64,000 nucleotides of DNA, taken from NCBI RefSeq assembly GCF_040436345.1, contig NC_133230.1:24190197-24254196 (forward strand), read 5' to 3'. The notes beneath the pieces are model-generated. The model did no database searches. It had not been told where the DNA came from and saw only the letters and a list, made by a program, of their open reading frames with translations. The stretch comes from Pagrus major. Its lineage: Eukaryota > Chordata > Actinopteri > Spariformes > Sparidae. The position numbers were made by a program, and so were the translations under genes. Below, one piece after another: positions 14,001 through 29,000 of this stretch (position 1 is the first letter of the stretch; every line of letters starts with the position of its first letter).

Positions 14001-17000
14001 ACCGCATAAATCCACTACAGCAAAATAAACTGACTGCTTTCAGCTATTTGTATTTTGCACAAAATCCTAAACATGTGTTCCAAAGTGAACTTCATCATCA
14101 TCGTGATTTCTGACAGAAGTTACGGTAAAAACCATTTGGGATTCTGCATTTTGTTGCTTTTGTTACTGGAAGTCTTAGGTAGGCTAATAGACTTCCTTTG
14201 AGAGGATAGGCGGCAGACCGCACCTGCGTTTATGGGAGTAACTGGGATTTGAAAAGTAAATATTTAGAAATGAAAGCTTCAAAGCATTGTTGGAACAAGC
14301 TGCCAAATAATGCTGAATTTCATTAAATCAAAACTGAGGGGAGCAGGTGCAATCTCTAAACAACGGCTGCCGAGTCACATCGAGCCGACTGACACAGTCC
14401 AATACTTACATCTGGACCTGAATTTCATGACAAGCACAAGCACGGACCTGCATTATATTCTAGCGAGAAGAGAGGGAATGATAACAAACTGATTTATAAT
14501 GCAGTGCTGATGAAAGATTACCTTCACAGGACAATTGGTAGCATTTGTTAAATTAGAATTTCTCTTTTCTTGTGTTCTGTTGCAGATGACATTATGCCTT
14601 TAAGCTTCACCATTTCCTAAGGATTCATCATCAAAGGAAAGGATACAAAGACACTTGAGGACATATAGAAACATTTAATTATATTTTAGATCTGCCAAGA
14701 TGCCACTGAGAACATCACTGTACAGAAAGCCCTCCTCTGGTCGTTGGCCCAGCAGGAAGCGCAGGGAGGTGCTGTCTGTCAACATGATCAGCCTACCGCT
14801 GGCTGATTTCCGCCACATCTCACACATTGGCAACGATGCCCATTCAGACAGCTTTGGAGACCTTTCCTTCTTAAAAATGGGCCATGGTCTGCTTCTACAA
14901 AGCTCTCAGAGCGAGCAGAATCTCTTCCTAGCCTGCTCGCCACCACCTAAGCCACCACGTCTGAACCTGGATGAGGCGGAGGGTTCGGAGAGCCCCGACT
15001 GGAACGCGAGCCACCTGCACAACGCGTCACAGAAAAGAAAAAAATGCAGCTCTCTGCCACTTCTGGACAGCGATGGAGGAGACGAAGAGATGGAAAAGGA
15101 GGATGGGTACCAAAGAGTGAATATTGTTGCTTCCAGTCAGACTCACAGAACCGGATGGGGCAGTCTGAGTTCAGACAAGGATAGAGACGCCTGTGACTCA
15201 ACTGTTGGACAGCAAAAAGACGAGGACAGTGGCTTTTCCTTTAGCCTCGACCTGGGCCCTTCAATCCTGGATGATGTTCTCCAGGTGATGGACAAACTCC
15301 ACAACTAGACAAGATAGTGGCCAAATGTTCCAGGAAGACTTTACTATGGAGAAGAGATCTAACACAAACTGTTCTGTGTGACTCATCTCTTCTTTACAGA
15401 CAAACTAATGTCCTCTAGTGTACAAAGAAACTGAAGATATCTGCTTTTATGATCCCTGGGTACCAGGTATAGGCATTCAACCATTTGACAGAACTTTTAA
15501 TGGAGGTAAACTACTACACTGAAAAGACTGAAACACAGGATGGAAATGTATGTCTTTTTTCAGTTTTTCAATAAAAAACATGTTCATTTTTTAACCAGAC
15601 ATTTCTAGGATAAGGAGCTTATTTTTTTAAAGAGCACCAGATATTTTGCAGTCCACGACATTTGTTAAAAAGTAAATATAATCTTGTTTGAAAGGAAAAA
15701 GGACACGAACACAAAGTTAATGTTCACCTAAGATTCACCCCTTGCAGAGGTGGATATGATGTTCAAGTAAATAATTGATTTCTGTCTGATGTCAAACTCA
15801 AGGTGGACATTTTCACCTTCTTGTACTTCGCTCCTTTGCTATTGTAATCCCCCAAACCACACGGCACAGCACTGTAGACGGCTGTTAAGACTTAAGAGTG
15901 TTGTGTTTAAGAAAAGAAAAGCTGCGGCTGGAATCCAAGGTCCTCGAGCTGCGATGTCTTGGCTCCTGGCGTGCTTGCCAATCTATTGTGTGCAGAGGGC
16001 AATTTTTCCTCCGCACGCATCTCAGAGGCCCCACTCAAAGGTAGACCAAGGTACCCCCCATCTCTCATTCTCAACAATGCAGTGAAAACAAACACTTAGC
16101 TCTGCTTCCAATAAAAGCCAGCCAGTAGTGGCAGCTTGGGCTGCAGACCAAGCCAGGCCACAGGTCCAAGACCTCAGGAGAAAAAAAAAAGCCAGAGCGG
16201 GCTGTTTTCTTAGCTGCAAATCAGAGTCCGATGCTCTGGTGAGTGGCACACGAGAAGGGAGAGTGGTAAAGGGTAACGTGATACTTCCACATATGCAGGG
16301 GGTGTCGAGGGAGGAGGAACAGAGACAGCCATTACTTCAGCAGAAGTCCTGATGAGGGTTTAAACACTACCTTCTGACCAAACAGACCCCCCAGACACGT
16401 GAAAAATCCGTGCTTGCATCTCATATATACTGGCACACAAGTACAGGGAGACACGCACGCATGTACATGTAAGCACGCATAGTCAATCTGAGAAGTGTGC
16501 AGACAATTGAGGTGCACTTTCCTCAGGTCTGGAGAGGAGAGAGTCAGAACAGAGCCTCAGACTGTACCTTTGTTGGGGGGTTGCCAGGAAGAGCTGTGGG
16601 GCAAAGGAGAAACAGTCGAATTCCTAAGTTCCCCCACGGGTCACGCTGCAAAATATAAGAACCACAAGTATCTCGCTTCTAGCAATAGATTTTGAATTCT
16701 ATGTTATGTCCAAACAAAAACAGCAATGTTTGTGGGTATGTCTGCACTGTGCATCTATTTCAGCATATCTAATTTTAAACTGGATATCACTGCCACGTTT
16801 TCTTGTATATGTTTTGACAACAACTTATTGTGAAAGATTTTTTGCATTGAAAAATGTACTGTTTTGTATTTTTGTGAAGCAAAGTAAAATAACTTTCAAA
16901 AAGTTCCACACTTGGTGGTTTTGTGGATACAACTGCTCGTGTTAACATTTTAGGAGAGCTCAAATTAGATTTTTTTTTTTACACACCATGATGGACAGAC

Positions 17001-20000
17001 ATTTGGCTTTCAAACCATCAGCAGCCACTGAGGAGGCAATAAGCCTCGTCAGTCATGTATATTTGACAGTTTCTTAAGAAATTGTAGCCTTGGATTATCC
17101 AACCCAACAAGCAGTACAATATCAGTTCAAGGTGGAAAGACACACAGGCATGTCAAGCAGGATTTCATGTAAAGACACAAATACTGTGTTACAGTGAACT
17201 GGACTTTGAGTTGTTAGGCACGACCTGTTCTGAGGCACACCTGTGTCACAACGAGGTGACATTCAATGACTAACAGGGGTGTGTCTGCAATTTGTCAGAC
17301 TTTTCTATAGAGGCTACTTTTTCCAGATAAGCAGGAGGAAGAGCCTTTCAGTTACACAGACTTTACATTGGGCTGTGTTCGCCTTTCTGCTACAACATTC
17401 AAAGCCTAATTAATTCACAAGAGAAAAGAAGAATTTTGCAATGTCGAGAGATACTGAGGAAACAAATTATTGAGCTACTGAGGGTGAAAAACTTTAACGG
17501 ATAAAAACAATATTAGAAGAGCAAACACCAACCAATTTGGGTATTTCATGTACTTTAGCCAGAAGTGATAAAGAAAACCAGACACGTATTATGAAAACCC
17601 ATCCTTATTCATTATTATAACCATACATTTTTTTTTTTTTCTGGAAAAAGCCTTCTTGCAGACAAGAGTCCTTGGCCGCTCTGATCTCTCAGTGTAAAGA
17701 ATCACATTAAGTTAAACTCAACAAGTGTTCAGCTGCATGACTGATGTGAGAAGAAAGAGCCTGTAATTGAGGACAAATTATCTTGTCTGCACTGCGCAAA
17801 CTGGCCAAGCTGTGAAGTATCCCAATCACATCTGGTACCACTTCTCTCCCTCAAAAAATCTAAACTTGCTGTCATAAAGAATACCAAGAAACCCTGTCAT
17901 CTCACTAAAGAGTAGCTCTTATGACTTATTTATTTTGTCAGGTACTAACTAAAAAACTAATATTGTTTTGGCAAATAAGAGATGTGTCCTTCTACTCTAA
18001 CTGCATCTCCCAGCACAACCTGATGCTGCTGAAAATTTGCTGCATGGTTTGACATTGGTTCTCACACAAAAGGGGATTTTTTGAAACCGATATTGTTTAG
18101 ACTGTATCATGTCAGAATGTATTACCAACGTATAGACAGTTAGGGTCAAGCCACTCCACACAGCTAAGCTTTCTCACGATACGCATAATTTGGGCGCAAA
18201 ACACAATCATTTTGAAATTCTGACCACACCTTAATCACACCGGGCAATTCACGAGAAAAAAGCAAAAAACATGGGTATATGTTTCAACCTATCTTAAACC
18301 AGTGTATGTTCTGTGGTCTTTTGTTCTTTAACGGTCCATTTAGAAGTAGACAATACATCAGCAACAGCACCAACTTCATATATTATGAGGCATACTGGCA
18401 GTCTCTGGTATATTCACAATTTGAATATCAGGTCAAAACCAATAATAACAACAATAATAATAATTCCTCTTTTTGGGTCTGATTATAACAATATAAAGAA
18501 GGCTAATGGTCTCCCTCCCAGAGGACCGGCCGGTTATCGCCATTCAGAGAGCGGGGTCAGGCCAGGGTTGATTATGCCAACTGCATGGCCACATACAGTA
18601 CATCTCTTCCAGACTTGTGGGCTATTTTAGGTGAGAGTGCACCTTTTCGAGCACTGGCAAACCTGCAAGCTGGAAAAACAATCCCAGAATAGCTGATCTG
18701 CTGCATCTGGTTTGTGTCGTGACAAGCATGTGATAACCTCTCTAGATGGAAGAAGCAGGCGTAGAAAGCTCAAATTTAAATCCTTTACAATGGATTCACT
18801 TTAAATAATATGAGAAGCTAAGCTACGCAATAAACCATGAATCACGACACAGTGATTAACGATGCTGTTACAACAACGAAGACTCCAACATTATGTCCGG
18901 CAGATGGTTAGATAGTGATTCCATGTCCGGGACAGTCTGGGAGGTGAGATATGAATCATAAATCAGACTCTGTGGAATCCATGAAGCCAGCCACACATGA
19001 AATCATATTTTAATGCAGCGACTATTTACAGCTCCCATTAAACACTGCATTTACATGTACAGTGTCTGAGCTGAGCACTGTTTCTGTTACCACACAGGCC
19101 ACAATTAATATAAAACACCTGTTTATTATCTTTACTTTGGTTCATTTGTGCGCCATGACTCATTATAGATTCACTGAGATTTGCAACTGCAGCACAGTTT
19201 CCCAATCTTTCACTCTGACAGTTTATTATGTCAAAGGGTAAAGTATCAACAAAGAAACAGTCTGCAGATGAAACTAGATCCTTTCCCAAAGGAGGGCTCT
19301 GAATTAAGTCAGGGGCATGGGGAGCAATTCCACACAGTGTGGAAGATGCAGCCCTTTGCTATTTTGAAATTTTAATATCCATGGTGAGAAAAACTGGGTG
19401 AATGCAGACAGTGGGGTTTTAAATCATGTCATATCAGCTTTCTGGACATGAAGAACAAAAACAGAGCCAACAGTTCAACAGGTCTCCTCCTCAGTGTCTG
19501 TCTGTGAGAGCAGTGAAAATCTAACACACCATGGCATAGTTAGTAATGTTCAAGGTCTCTGGACACTAAGGGGGGGTCTCCAAAGGGAATCTGTGGCCCC
19601 AGTCCATTAGGCCCTTTGCAAAGGATCGGCACATTGTACTGACAGCTCGCAGAAAATGTAATTTCTTATCCAGTCTGAGAGCAGATTGATCACTCACAAC
19701 CACCTGAGTGATGAATGTGTTTGTGTCTAGTATATATAATGCTCTGCTTTGTGATGGTTATCTGACAATGCCTGGCTGAAATCTGTTATCTCAACATGTG
19801 CATTTGTTAAATTCGCTGGCAGCTGGCAGTGCGGTGTACAAATCCTTTGTCTGCTTTTTGTCATCAGTTTGTGTTTTGAGCCCTTAACATTGGCCCCAGA
19901 TTAATTTATTAGCACGGCAGGGCTGGAACTTAAATCTGAAGTCATCTGTGTGTCTTTGAGCTCCCTGTAGTGAGACCCTGACCCTCTGAGCATAATGTTT

Positions 20001-23000
20001 CGATTGATAAGGTTAAAGAAGCCAGTGCTCACCCAAACTGCTCCTATTTAATTGCAGCTGGCTGGTGTGGGGAAGCAATTGTGCTCCGACGACAGGAGAG
20101 GGATCTGATTTTTAGATGTCAGATAAGAATCTGATGAGAAGGACCTCCAAGACTCCGGCTTCTTATTACCTCTATCTCTCTTTCTCCAATGCCCCCCATG
20201 TCCACTGACCCCAGGCCAGATGTGGAACAACATTACCAATATCTACACTGGTTGAACCATTATGTCATGTGGGGCCTCTTCAGAGAATAGTATTCTCACT
20301 GAGAACTTATGTGAAAATCACCCAGGCATAGTATTGTTTTCATTCTCGGGGGCAGGACATAAAAAAAGACGGAGCAATCAGCTTTGTAAGGCAAACTGGG
20401 TTACCATAATAACATTTAAAGAGATTAGTATGACAAGTCCCAGCATGCAGGCTGAGTCTCACATAGCCTTGACGAGGGGGTCTGAGACACCGCACAGGGC
20501 TGAAGGGGTGAAACCCAGTTCAGCAGCAGCTCTGGAGACACATAAGTGGACAGAAACAGTCGACTGATCTGCAATCTCTCATAGGTAAAGATCCCCATGT
20601 AGGAGAAGAAAAATGGACACTGTGGGGGAAAAAAAGCATTACTTCATACTAATCGAATCATAAAGAAAAACTCTGTAGATTCTCAGTGGATATAGGCTGA
20701 ATTGGATTATCCTTGGACAGGAAAAGAGTTAATGGGCCTTTGGTGTCTGCATGTGTGCTGGCAAAATACGAAATATTAGGCGTGCAGAATCAATTAAAAA
20801 AAAGAGACTGCAATACAACTACTGTGATTTAAAAAATCACAAGAGGCAACACCTCTGGGAAAATGTTTCAAGATAATTTTTCACAATAAAGCCGTCTTTC
20901 GGCTGCAGCAAACTTTTGGACTGCAGACAGTACATTTTCTAAATTCAAAAAGAGAAACCAAATACCCCCCAAAAACTACCAGAGATATTAAACTCACAAT
21001 AATCAAAATGCTAAAAAAAAAAAAAAGAAGAAGGTTTTAGTCAGTCTCACGTGCCAGGCTACCATTATTGCACACAGCTTCTTCTGGGTTGCTATGTGAA
21101 ACTCAGCATTCCTGGGGTCTCCCAGGTCAGGCCTGTTAATGAGCGTCCCAACCAGAGGCTGTGGGCCAGTGCCGGTCCAGCGCCTCACCACTCCAAAGCA
21201 AATAAACCAAGGTCCATTGAACCAAACACATTGTTCTGGGCCAGATGAGGGGAGTGCAAGCACTGGAGGAATATTTGCACCATTGATACCAAAATAAAAC
21301 CTCACGAGGTTTACATACCTCTCTCTCTGGGACAGTGTTTAGGCAATAGTATTTGTGTTGGAAGCTGTGTACATGGGAAGATTTTGTAACATAGGGCCGA
21401 CATGCTTAATGAGAGAGGGAGGAAATTACGACAATGCATTCTTGGGTTATACCTGTGAAGACATGAACAGGCCTGGTTGGGTTGCGGGAGCAATAACCTC
21501 GGGCTGTCCTTCAATCCACGAAATCTTCAAGGGGTTTTCACTCAGGCCACTTTCATTCTTGACTGCCAGCTCCTAAAAACACAAAATAAAATGTGAGGGC
21601 AGATCTTCTGGTGCCAGTATTTTATGAGAACAAAACAACTTTCTCCTTGTCCTGAATTATTTAAATTTGTTGTTGTATGCATCTTAAACCTGGTTATTTG
21701 TGCAGGTGACTGTTGGTATAAAACACAGAGTTGGGACAGATCGAATATCGGACTGACTGTTGTCACTGGTGCACATACCGATCCAGATATCATTGTCCTT
21801 GTCATTGATTGTCCATTTCTAATTGCACTCTCTTATTACATTTGAACCTAGGTACAGAAACCTACTTACTAATAGTTACTGATAATGGATTGTTATGCAC
21901 TTGATTTGTTCAAGTTTTTAAAAAATTTAAAGGGGTTGCCGTAGCAATTTGCTCTCCTATACCTGTTGTATGTGAAGAAGGCTTAAACTTACAACAGGGA
22001 ACTTTTAACTGGCTATGAAACAGTCTCAATTTAATGTTGATGCCTCTATATGATCTATATAAGCAAGAGGACTGACTATTTCTGTATAGTTATTATCTGT
22101 ATTCTTAATGCCTGTCACCTAGTCAGATTCAGACATATCTGGGTTGCAAGTCATTAAATTTGAAAAAAAAAAATTTTGGGGGGGGGACTGCTGAGGATTT
22201 TTGGCATATCTTTGATTGAAGGCATTTTTGTGTTGCTTTTTTTTTTTTGCTTTTTTTTAAAGTGACATTTTGTAATTTTTTTACCTAAAATAACAGCTTC
22301 AAAACCATTTTGATGGTACAGTGTCTTGTAATAGGGTGAATGGTTTCTCTGTCCCAGCCACCCTATCAGTTGTTTCTGCACTAATGTAACTTAGCACCTT
22401 CACAATCTCTGATAAATTGTTACAGACAGGGGATTTGTATTTACCACAGTGATGTTGCATTCAGCAACTGTGGGGGGTGCCAAATTACACAATTTCTACA
22501 TTATGTTGCTTGAAACTGGAGTGCTGTGTGGTTTAAAATGTAACCTTACAAATAATACCAGCATCAACAACAATAATAATAATTATAAAAATAATGAAAA
22601 AGAAATTATTCAAGAAGAGCTCAGGTATCATCAGCAGATCCATATTCAGGAATGGGAACCGGTTTGGAACTGAAATAAAAAGTGGATTGGTGCCTCTCTA
22701 ATAATAAACATATGAAAACCACATGTAGACAAGGACAAAGGTGGATTGTAACTGGGCCAACTCCCAGAGCAAGACTGGGACCTGGAGATGGGCACGCACA
22801 AACCACAGAACTTGTGCCCAGATCCCCGTCGACCGGCAGACATGTTCTCTGGGAGGAAACCACACGTCATGGTGAGGAAGCTACAACAAAAAAGTACACC
22901 ATCGCGACGAAGGGCCTGAGGATCCAGACAGTGTGGAACAATGAGTCGGCTTGAGTTCTTCCGTTCAATGGTAACCATCAGCAAACAGCTCTTCACACGA

Positions 23001-26000
23001 CAGATGACTCAAACATCAGTTTGGGTTGCAGGAACTATCCTGAGGCTGGGAAGTCTATGACAGGTGTCATTCTAAGTAATAGTCAAACTCAGCAGGTGAC
23101 CTGAGACTTCCAGGCAAGTGAGTGGTAAACAAATGTGGTTCTATGTAAATGTCTGCTTCGGAAAAGATTTTCATTATTGAACAAACAGAATGAGGACACT
23201 GACTCAAGAAGAGTTAGGTACTTACAGCTGCTCTCACAGTTGCAAATTCAACCACAGCGCTTCCTTTCTTCTTACTCGATACAATCACATTCAAAACATC
23301 CCCATACTAGAGGTAAGAAATGGGAGAATAAAACAAAAGTCAAATGGAGGAAGAGGAGAAATGCAGAACATTCAAATTAGTATTTCCTTTCACACACAAC
23401 CCATAACTATGAAAACACAAAGCATATGCAGACTGAAAAACTCAAAACATGAGTGAATAAAACAGACTCCTGGAATAAAAGTTAGGATACAATATGTGTT
23501 TGGTTATTAAACCTAATCTGTAATGATAGGGTTCGTATGTTTGGCACCGAGCCAGTAATACTGCAAAGAACATTCAAGTAACATCATGTACAAAAGTGAG
23601 ACCTTTCTTAGTTCTCAAGAGTTAAGAGGCAATGCTGGATGTCCATATTTTAGCTACTCCTTGTGCAGTGACAACATTTGATGAACAATATTCTTGGCAT
23701 GGAAACTGAAATTAGATGTGGCTTTTATCCAACTGCCACAAATCACAATCGGGAGGAAAGGTTGGCCTAAAAGGGAAGCAGGGAGAAGAGTGTCTCAGTC
23801 ATTCCTCATCTCTGTCCAAGAGAGAGACAGAGAGAGACTAGAAACATGTCTTAGCAGATCTTAGCAGAGCAATGGGTTTTCTGAATTCTTCAGGGTTTGT
23901 AGCACCTATAACTGAGGCCTTCTCCATTAACCCCTCCCCACCTAAAGCAGGGGCTTGGAAGCAAAGAGCAGGAGGGACGTGGCCTTTGACAATCTCATTC
24001 TGTGAAAATGTAGCTTTCTGGGAACGGGAAAGTCCAGGAATGCTAATACTTACTAAGGACACTCTGGAGCATGCCAACAGTGACAAAGGAGACTCTCAAA
24101 AGGCCTCCGTTTCATAAAATATAAATATCTTAATTTCTTTTTTTTTTCCCCTTAAAAGAAGACGTATTATTTTGAGCAGCCAAAGTACACAAGTCCGCAC
24201 ACGTACGCATCAGAAGCACACTTGCTTTCCCACACAGCGGTGGCTATTTCTATTTGCCCAAACTATAAACGGTCAGTCATTGGCGCTTGCCATCACAAAT
24301 GTTTTCCTATAATGTATTCCCTTTGCTTAAGAATCTAAAAAACACTTTTTTTTCCCACAGTCGTCATTTGGACACAGCCCTCCAACCTCTCCTTCCACAG
24401 TGATCGAGTTCGTGCAGAGGAGAAATTCAACTGCCCTTTTTCCACCCAGCTTGACGTCAGCGACACTTGCCCTATCCTTGTTTCAGGCTAACGTATGCCC
24501 CACCAAAAAGCCCCAGTGACGGAACATAGCATAAGGTGGTACTGGGTTGCATGAGAAGAGCACATTTCCTAATGCCTCCCTTGGTACTGCTTAATCACCT
24601 GGTAAGAGGGGCACAAACAATGGCGTGCATGGCTTTAAAAGGGCACTTCAACATTGCCCTCAGCACTTTCACTGCAACAAAACTTAATGGGCCTTGTTTA
24701 AGGGGAAGAATAAAACAATCTACAGTGCTGATGTCATGCAGACCTCAAATATGGCCGGACTCCGCAGGCAGAGTGGAGCTCTGCTTTGGGGCAGCAAGGA
24801 TCAAATTTATCAGTATATAAACTAATTATGATACAATATATACAATTTCATATTGCATAGCAATATGTATATCCTGATATAATACATGTCCGGAACATGT
24901 AATTCAGAACAATTCATTGATTAAATACCCAGGAGGGAATGTCTGTTTTTGGTTTATTCAGTCAATTAAAGACTGTACTTCATCACATTTATGCAAAATT
25001 CCTGTAAAAATTGCAGCTGATTTCCAGCATGTGTACCTTTTGTAGAAGTCTGAGAAGAACGTCCTGAGAGTAGCCTCCATTCATCTCGTCATCTTTTTTA
25101 CATTTCCACTTTAACTGCAATGAGAAAAAAGACAGAGAGGAGAGGCCTGTGTCAGTTGTGAGGGCTGTCAACAATTAAAAAAGTGCATGATAACGTCTAA
25201 TCGGCAGAGCACAAGTGATTAAACTCAGCTGACCAGGAGGCAAAGCATGCCGGGCAGACTTGGCAATGATGACACGATGATTACCATAACCACGAGGACA
25301 AACTGGAGGAATTCGATTGTTAAGCTTTTGGAAGATCACCCAGGCACCACCTGTGAAATCTGCAGTCAATTTCCATTCTTACAGAGGGTGCCGGACAGCT
25401 AAAAAGGGTGAAAGCTACAGAATAAAGCCCCAGACACAATAATGACAAAGTAATCCAAAGCAGGTCCATGCCCAAGGTACTCCGTGGGCAGAATGAGAGG
25501 AAGTCGTCCTCTGGATGAGTTGTATCTTTGTTGGAGCTGTGGTTTACTTACTCACTTGTGTAACAATGTTTCTGTGTCTTTACTTAAGTCTTGATTTTTG
25601 CCATATTTCTCTGTGTAAATGCGGTTTTAGAAATTGCCATACAACTATTCTCTGCATAAGAGCTGAACAGCTTTCACAAAAGACGACAAGACAATTTATC
25701 AATTTTTTTTACTTGCTTGGAGTCCTGACTAAACACTGATGTGAGTTCCCGTACTCCTAAAAAGAGATATTGTGCAACTTCTCATATCCAAGTACAAAGT
25801 ACAAGTAGTCTAGCCAATATCACACTGACTTTTTAAAGTAGGATTATAAATGGCAAGCACTAAGTGTTGATCCAGTTCCAGCATTCTGTTCACTGTCAGA
25901 GAAGCAAGATTTCTGGGAATTTCCGTGTCTACATAGCCTCTTTTACCAACAATTATGGTTGAAAATGTACATTCTCCTTCCAAGAGCAGTGTCATGTCTA

Positions 26001-29000
26001 ACGATAACCTTCTTAGCCATTAATCTTCTAATAATATGTTTTCTGCATGATGTGTTGTCTACAGTTTTAGTCCACAACACACTGCATTCTTCTCCTGTTC
26101 CCAGTTTCATTAAATGTAAAGATGGGAAAGATGATAGTGGGGTCAAAATAAATGGCCTTTTCTGCTTTTGATGTCCACTTACCTTAAAAACTATCAAACT
26201 TTGAGAGCTGTCATAAATTCTCAGAGATTTATCTGATTTCACCAAATATCACTTGTTTGTTGAATCTACAAACCAAGTTTTATCTTTAATACAAGGATTA
26301 AAAATATAATATTACTTTGACTGGACAGAAACGCTGTTGCCGATCTGAGTCTAGAGACAACACAAAAAAAGAGATAAAAATGAATTCTCATAGTAGACAC
26401 AGCCTTTGGAATAGATCTATGCAGTAATGTTCCCATGTCCTTGAACATGACCCATGATACTGTCAGTCTTACGGCTGCTGTTTGTTTTTCTAACTGAATA
26501 CATAAATGTCGGGTAATACAATGCTGCACTAGATGGCTATCAAATTTTAAAACCAGATTTAATGTCTAAACACATTAGCTAACATCCCTAGTGTCTGCAC
26601 GGGCTAGGCCGTTTCCAGGAGGAAATATAATAAGCCCTCTCTTGGCATAGTTACAGGTCTCCTGACGACGTCGGGCCCACTCTGGAGGAATGGGCGTTAG
26701 AACAGTCTGTGCACTCAGTGGTCAGACAGCGTATGTGGTCTCCAAATAATGAATTACAAATGTCTAAAGTTTTATTAAAATCCTCTGAGGATCTGCCTGC
26801 ACTTTCACTCAAATTGAGCAGTTCCTTCTGAATATGCTGGGGACCCTCCTCCTCCTCCTCGTCCTCCTCTTTTCCATCTTCCAGTGTTATCTGCCAAAAA
26901 TAATCATCCCAACGTCTCTTCCCAGTCCCATCCGCTGTCTAAAAAACCCCATAGCTGAAACCCTTACCTTCAATTTGGGGGTCACATTGCTCTTGGAACA
27001 TCTGTCTCCTCCTGAGTCTGAGAAAAAACATGAGGGGAGATATGAGACAAAGATGAGTTCAATAAAACGACAAAGAAACAATCGTCTTGTTGATGCAAGA
27101 AATATGTCACTCAAAGATAGCAGACCAGGGACTCGTGCAGATGCACAGCAATTTTAAATTGGCTGTCACATGGTTAATGTATGGCTCTTGCTACAGTCTG
27201 ATGATCCACTGCCTTTCGAGATGGAAGAGAGAGTACTGATCCAGGGGAGGGCTGGGGAGGCCCGACTGCGTGCAAATGGAAGAGACTCAAAAGACGTGCT
27301 GACTAGGCATGAGTAATTGTCCAGCCACAAAAAGGGGTCTAGTCTAGAGCCAGGAATCAGTAGTTCCCTTTAATACCCACACTTCCATCGTCTTATTTCA
27401 CAAGGCTCTTAATTTCTTCATGTCTCCAGAACGGAGAGCCTGAGGCTTTAATACAGAAATATTTTCAAGAGGTTAAAAGTTTGATGGACAATGTGTGTGT
27501 GAGGCAATCCAATGTTACTGCCAAGAAACTAAAATAGTCCTCTTCAAAGTGTTTAACACAAAACATAAATGGAAGTATACATTCAGTTATTGTTTTTTAT
27601 GTGAATAATATTTGGTAAACCACAGGGGGACTGGTGACTGCTGTGGTTGGACTGACAGGATGACGGTTGGGAGGCATAGGAGTTCATTCAGCTGAGGCTT
27701 TCGGGGTGGTAAAAGGACTTCACTTGGCAGAACAGCAATGAACTGGTTTGCTTAACCTTGGCTGGAGAGGACTGGACAGGGTTAAATCTTGGAAGTGGAC
27801 ATACATGTGTGAGTGTAGCCTCCTGCTTGCTGCTCTTGTGCTTCTCTTTCTCTCTGGATCTGCTCTTTGATGAGCCTCTGTTCCTCCTCAAGCTGCCTGG
27901 ATCCCTCCTCTCTCAAACGGGCGATCTGGTGGAAACAGACACATACAATACAGTGATGTGCACAGAGAGACATAGTGGTTTTGAATAACTGCAAATTATG
28001 CATCATTACTCTTCATTAGGCACAGATGTAGTTCATCACCTGTATGGCTTTCACATTCTAAAACACCCTTTCTGTTTTTCCAGGAGAGTATGCAGACCAC
28101 CTTATTTCTTTAGTTAAGGCAGCAACACCTCAGGATGAGACAGAAAATGAAACAGTGCCACCTACTGGTTACCACCTTTTTACAAGCCTTGGTATTTGCA
28201 TGCATTAAGCCCATTGAGCACATGCCATGACTCACAGTGTAGGCACGCACATCATTTTTATTTATCATTGACTGTCTGAACAAAGTGCATCAAGTCATGC
28301 AATATCACCTAATGGGCTTACTGATAATTAGGATATGGCAGGGGAAAAATACTTTTTTCCTGACCCAAGTTTCTGGAAGATTTCAACTCAAAGAATAAAT
28401 GCACCTGGGCACGCTTCAAAGTTTCCTTGATTTACAGGAACACCTTTCATCTCTTATATGGTTTCTTTAAATACTCTTACCTCTTCTTCAAGCGTCCTTG
28501 TGATCTGCACCTCCTCCTGGCTCTGAGCTTCTGCATGTCGCTCTCTGGCCTCCAAGTCTGTCATAGCAGCACAACACACACACATACATACACACATACA
28601 CATGAGTCTGTATTCCCTTCATATACTCATATTGAATCTCTTTTCCACAATGTAACCAACAAAACCACACACTAACTGAATTCAAAATTAATTCATTACT
28701 TTCTAACAGCTGCTCTTATTTTATTTCATGCTGTACAATACATGCAACTTTAAAAAAAATCATCTCAGTCCTTGTGGTAATACTGGAACATGGATGACAA
28801 AAAAAAAAACAGATTTAAATAAATTTATTCACATTCTAATACCAACCATTTTTTATAAAAGAGTAAATCAAGAACCTCAAAAAGCTTTGAGAACTGCAAA
28901 GTGACTCACCAAGCTTAATTTTCTTCCTCTTGTCATCTAGTTTCCTGTTTCTTTCTTCTGCTTGTTTCTTGGCAGCACAAATCTTATCGTAGGCAGCCTG

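Larger units (their letters stand above)
5214..21497. other. dnajc17: dnajc17 intron 10 (16.3 kb) with nested gene and repeats
   Basis: The largest dnajc17 intron. It holds the opposite-strand C15orf62-like gene (exon from 14586), several microsatellites, one retrotransposon-like tail near 8.1-8.3 kb, and long A- or T-runs. The rest is unassigned. Between about 15.6 and 21.4 kb I see only short unsupported frames. Around 19.65-19.95 kb the sequence is non-repetitive and could contain regulatory DNA, but this window alone cannot show it. Confidence 0.7.
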
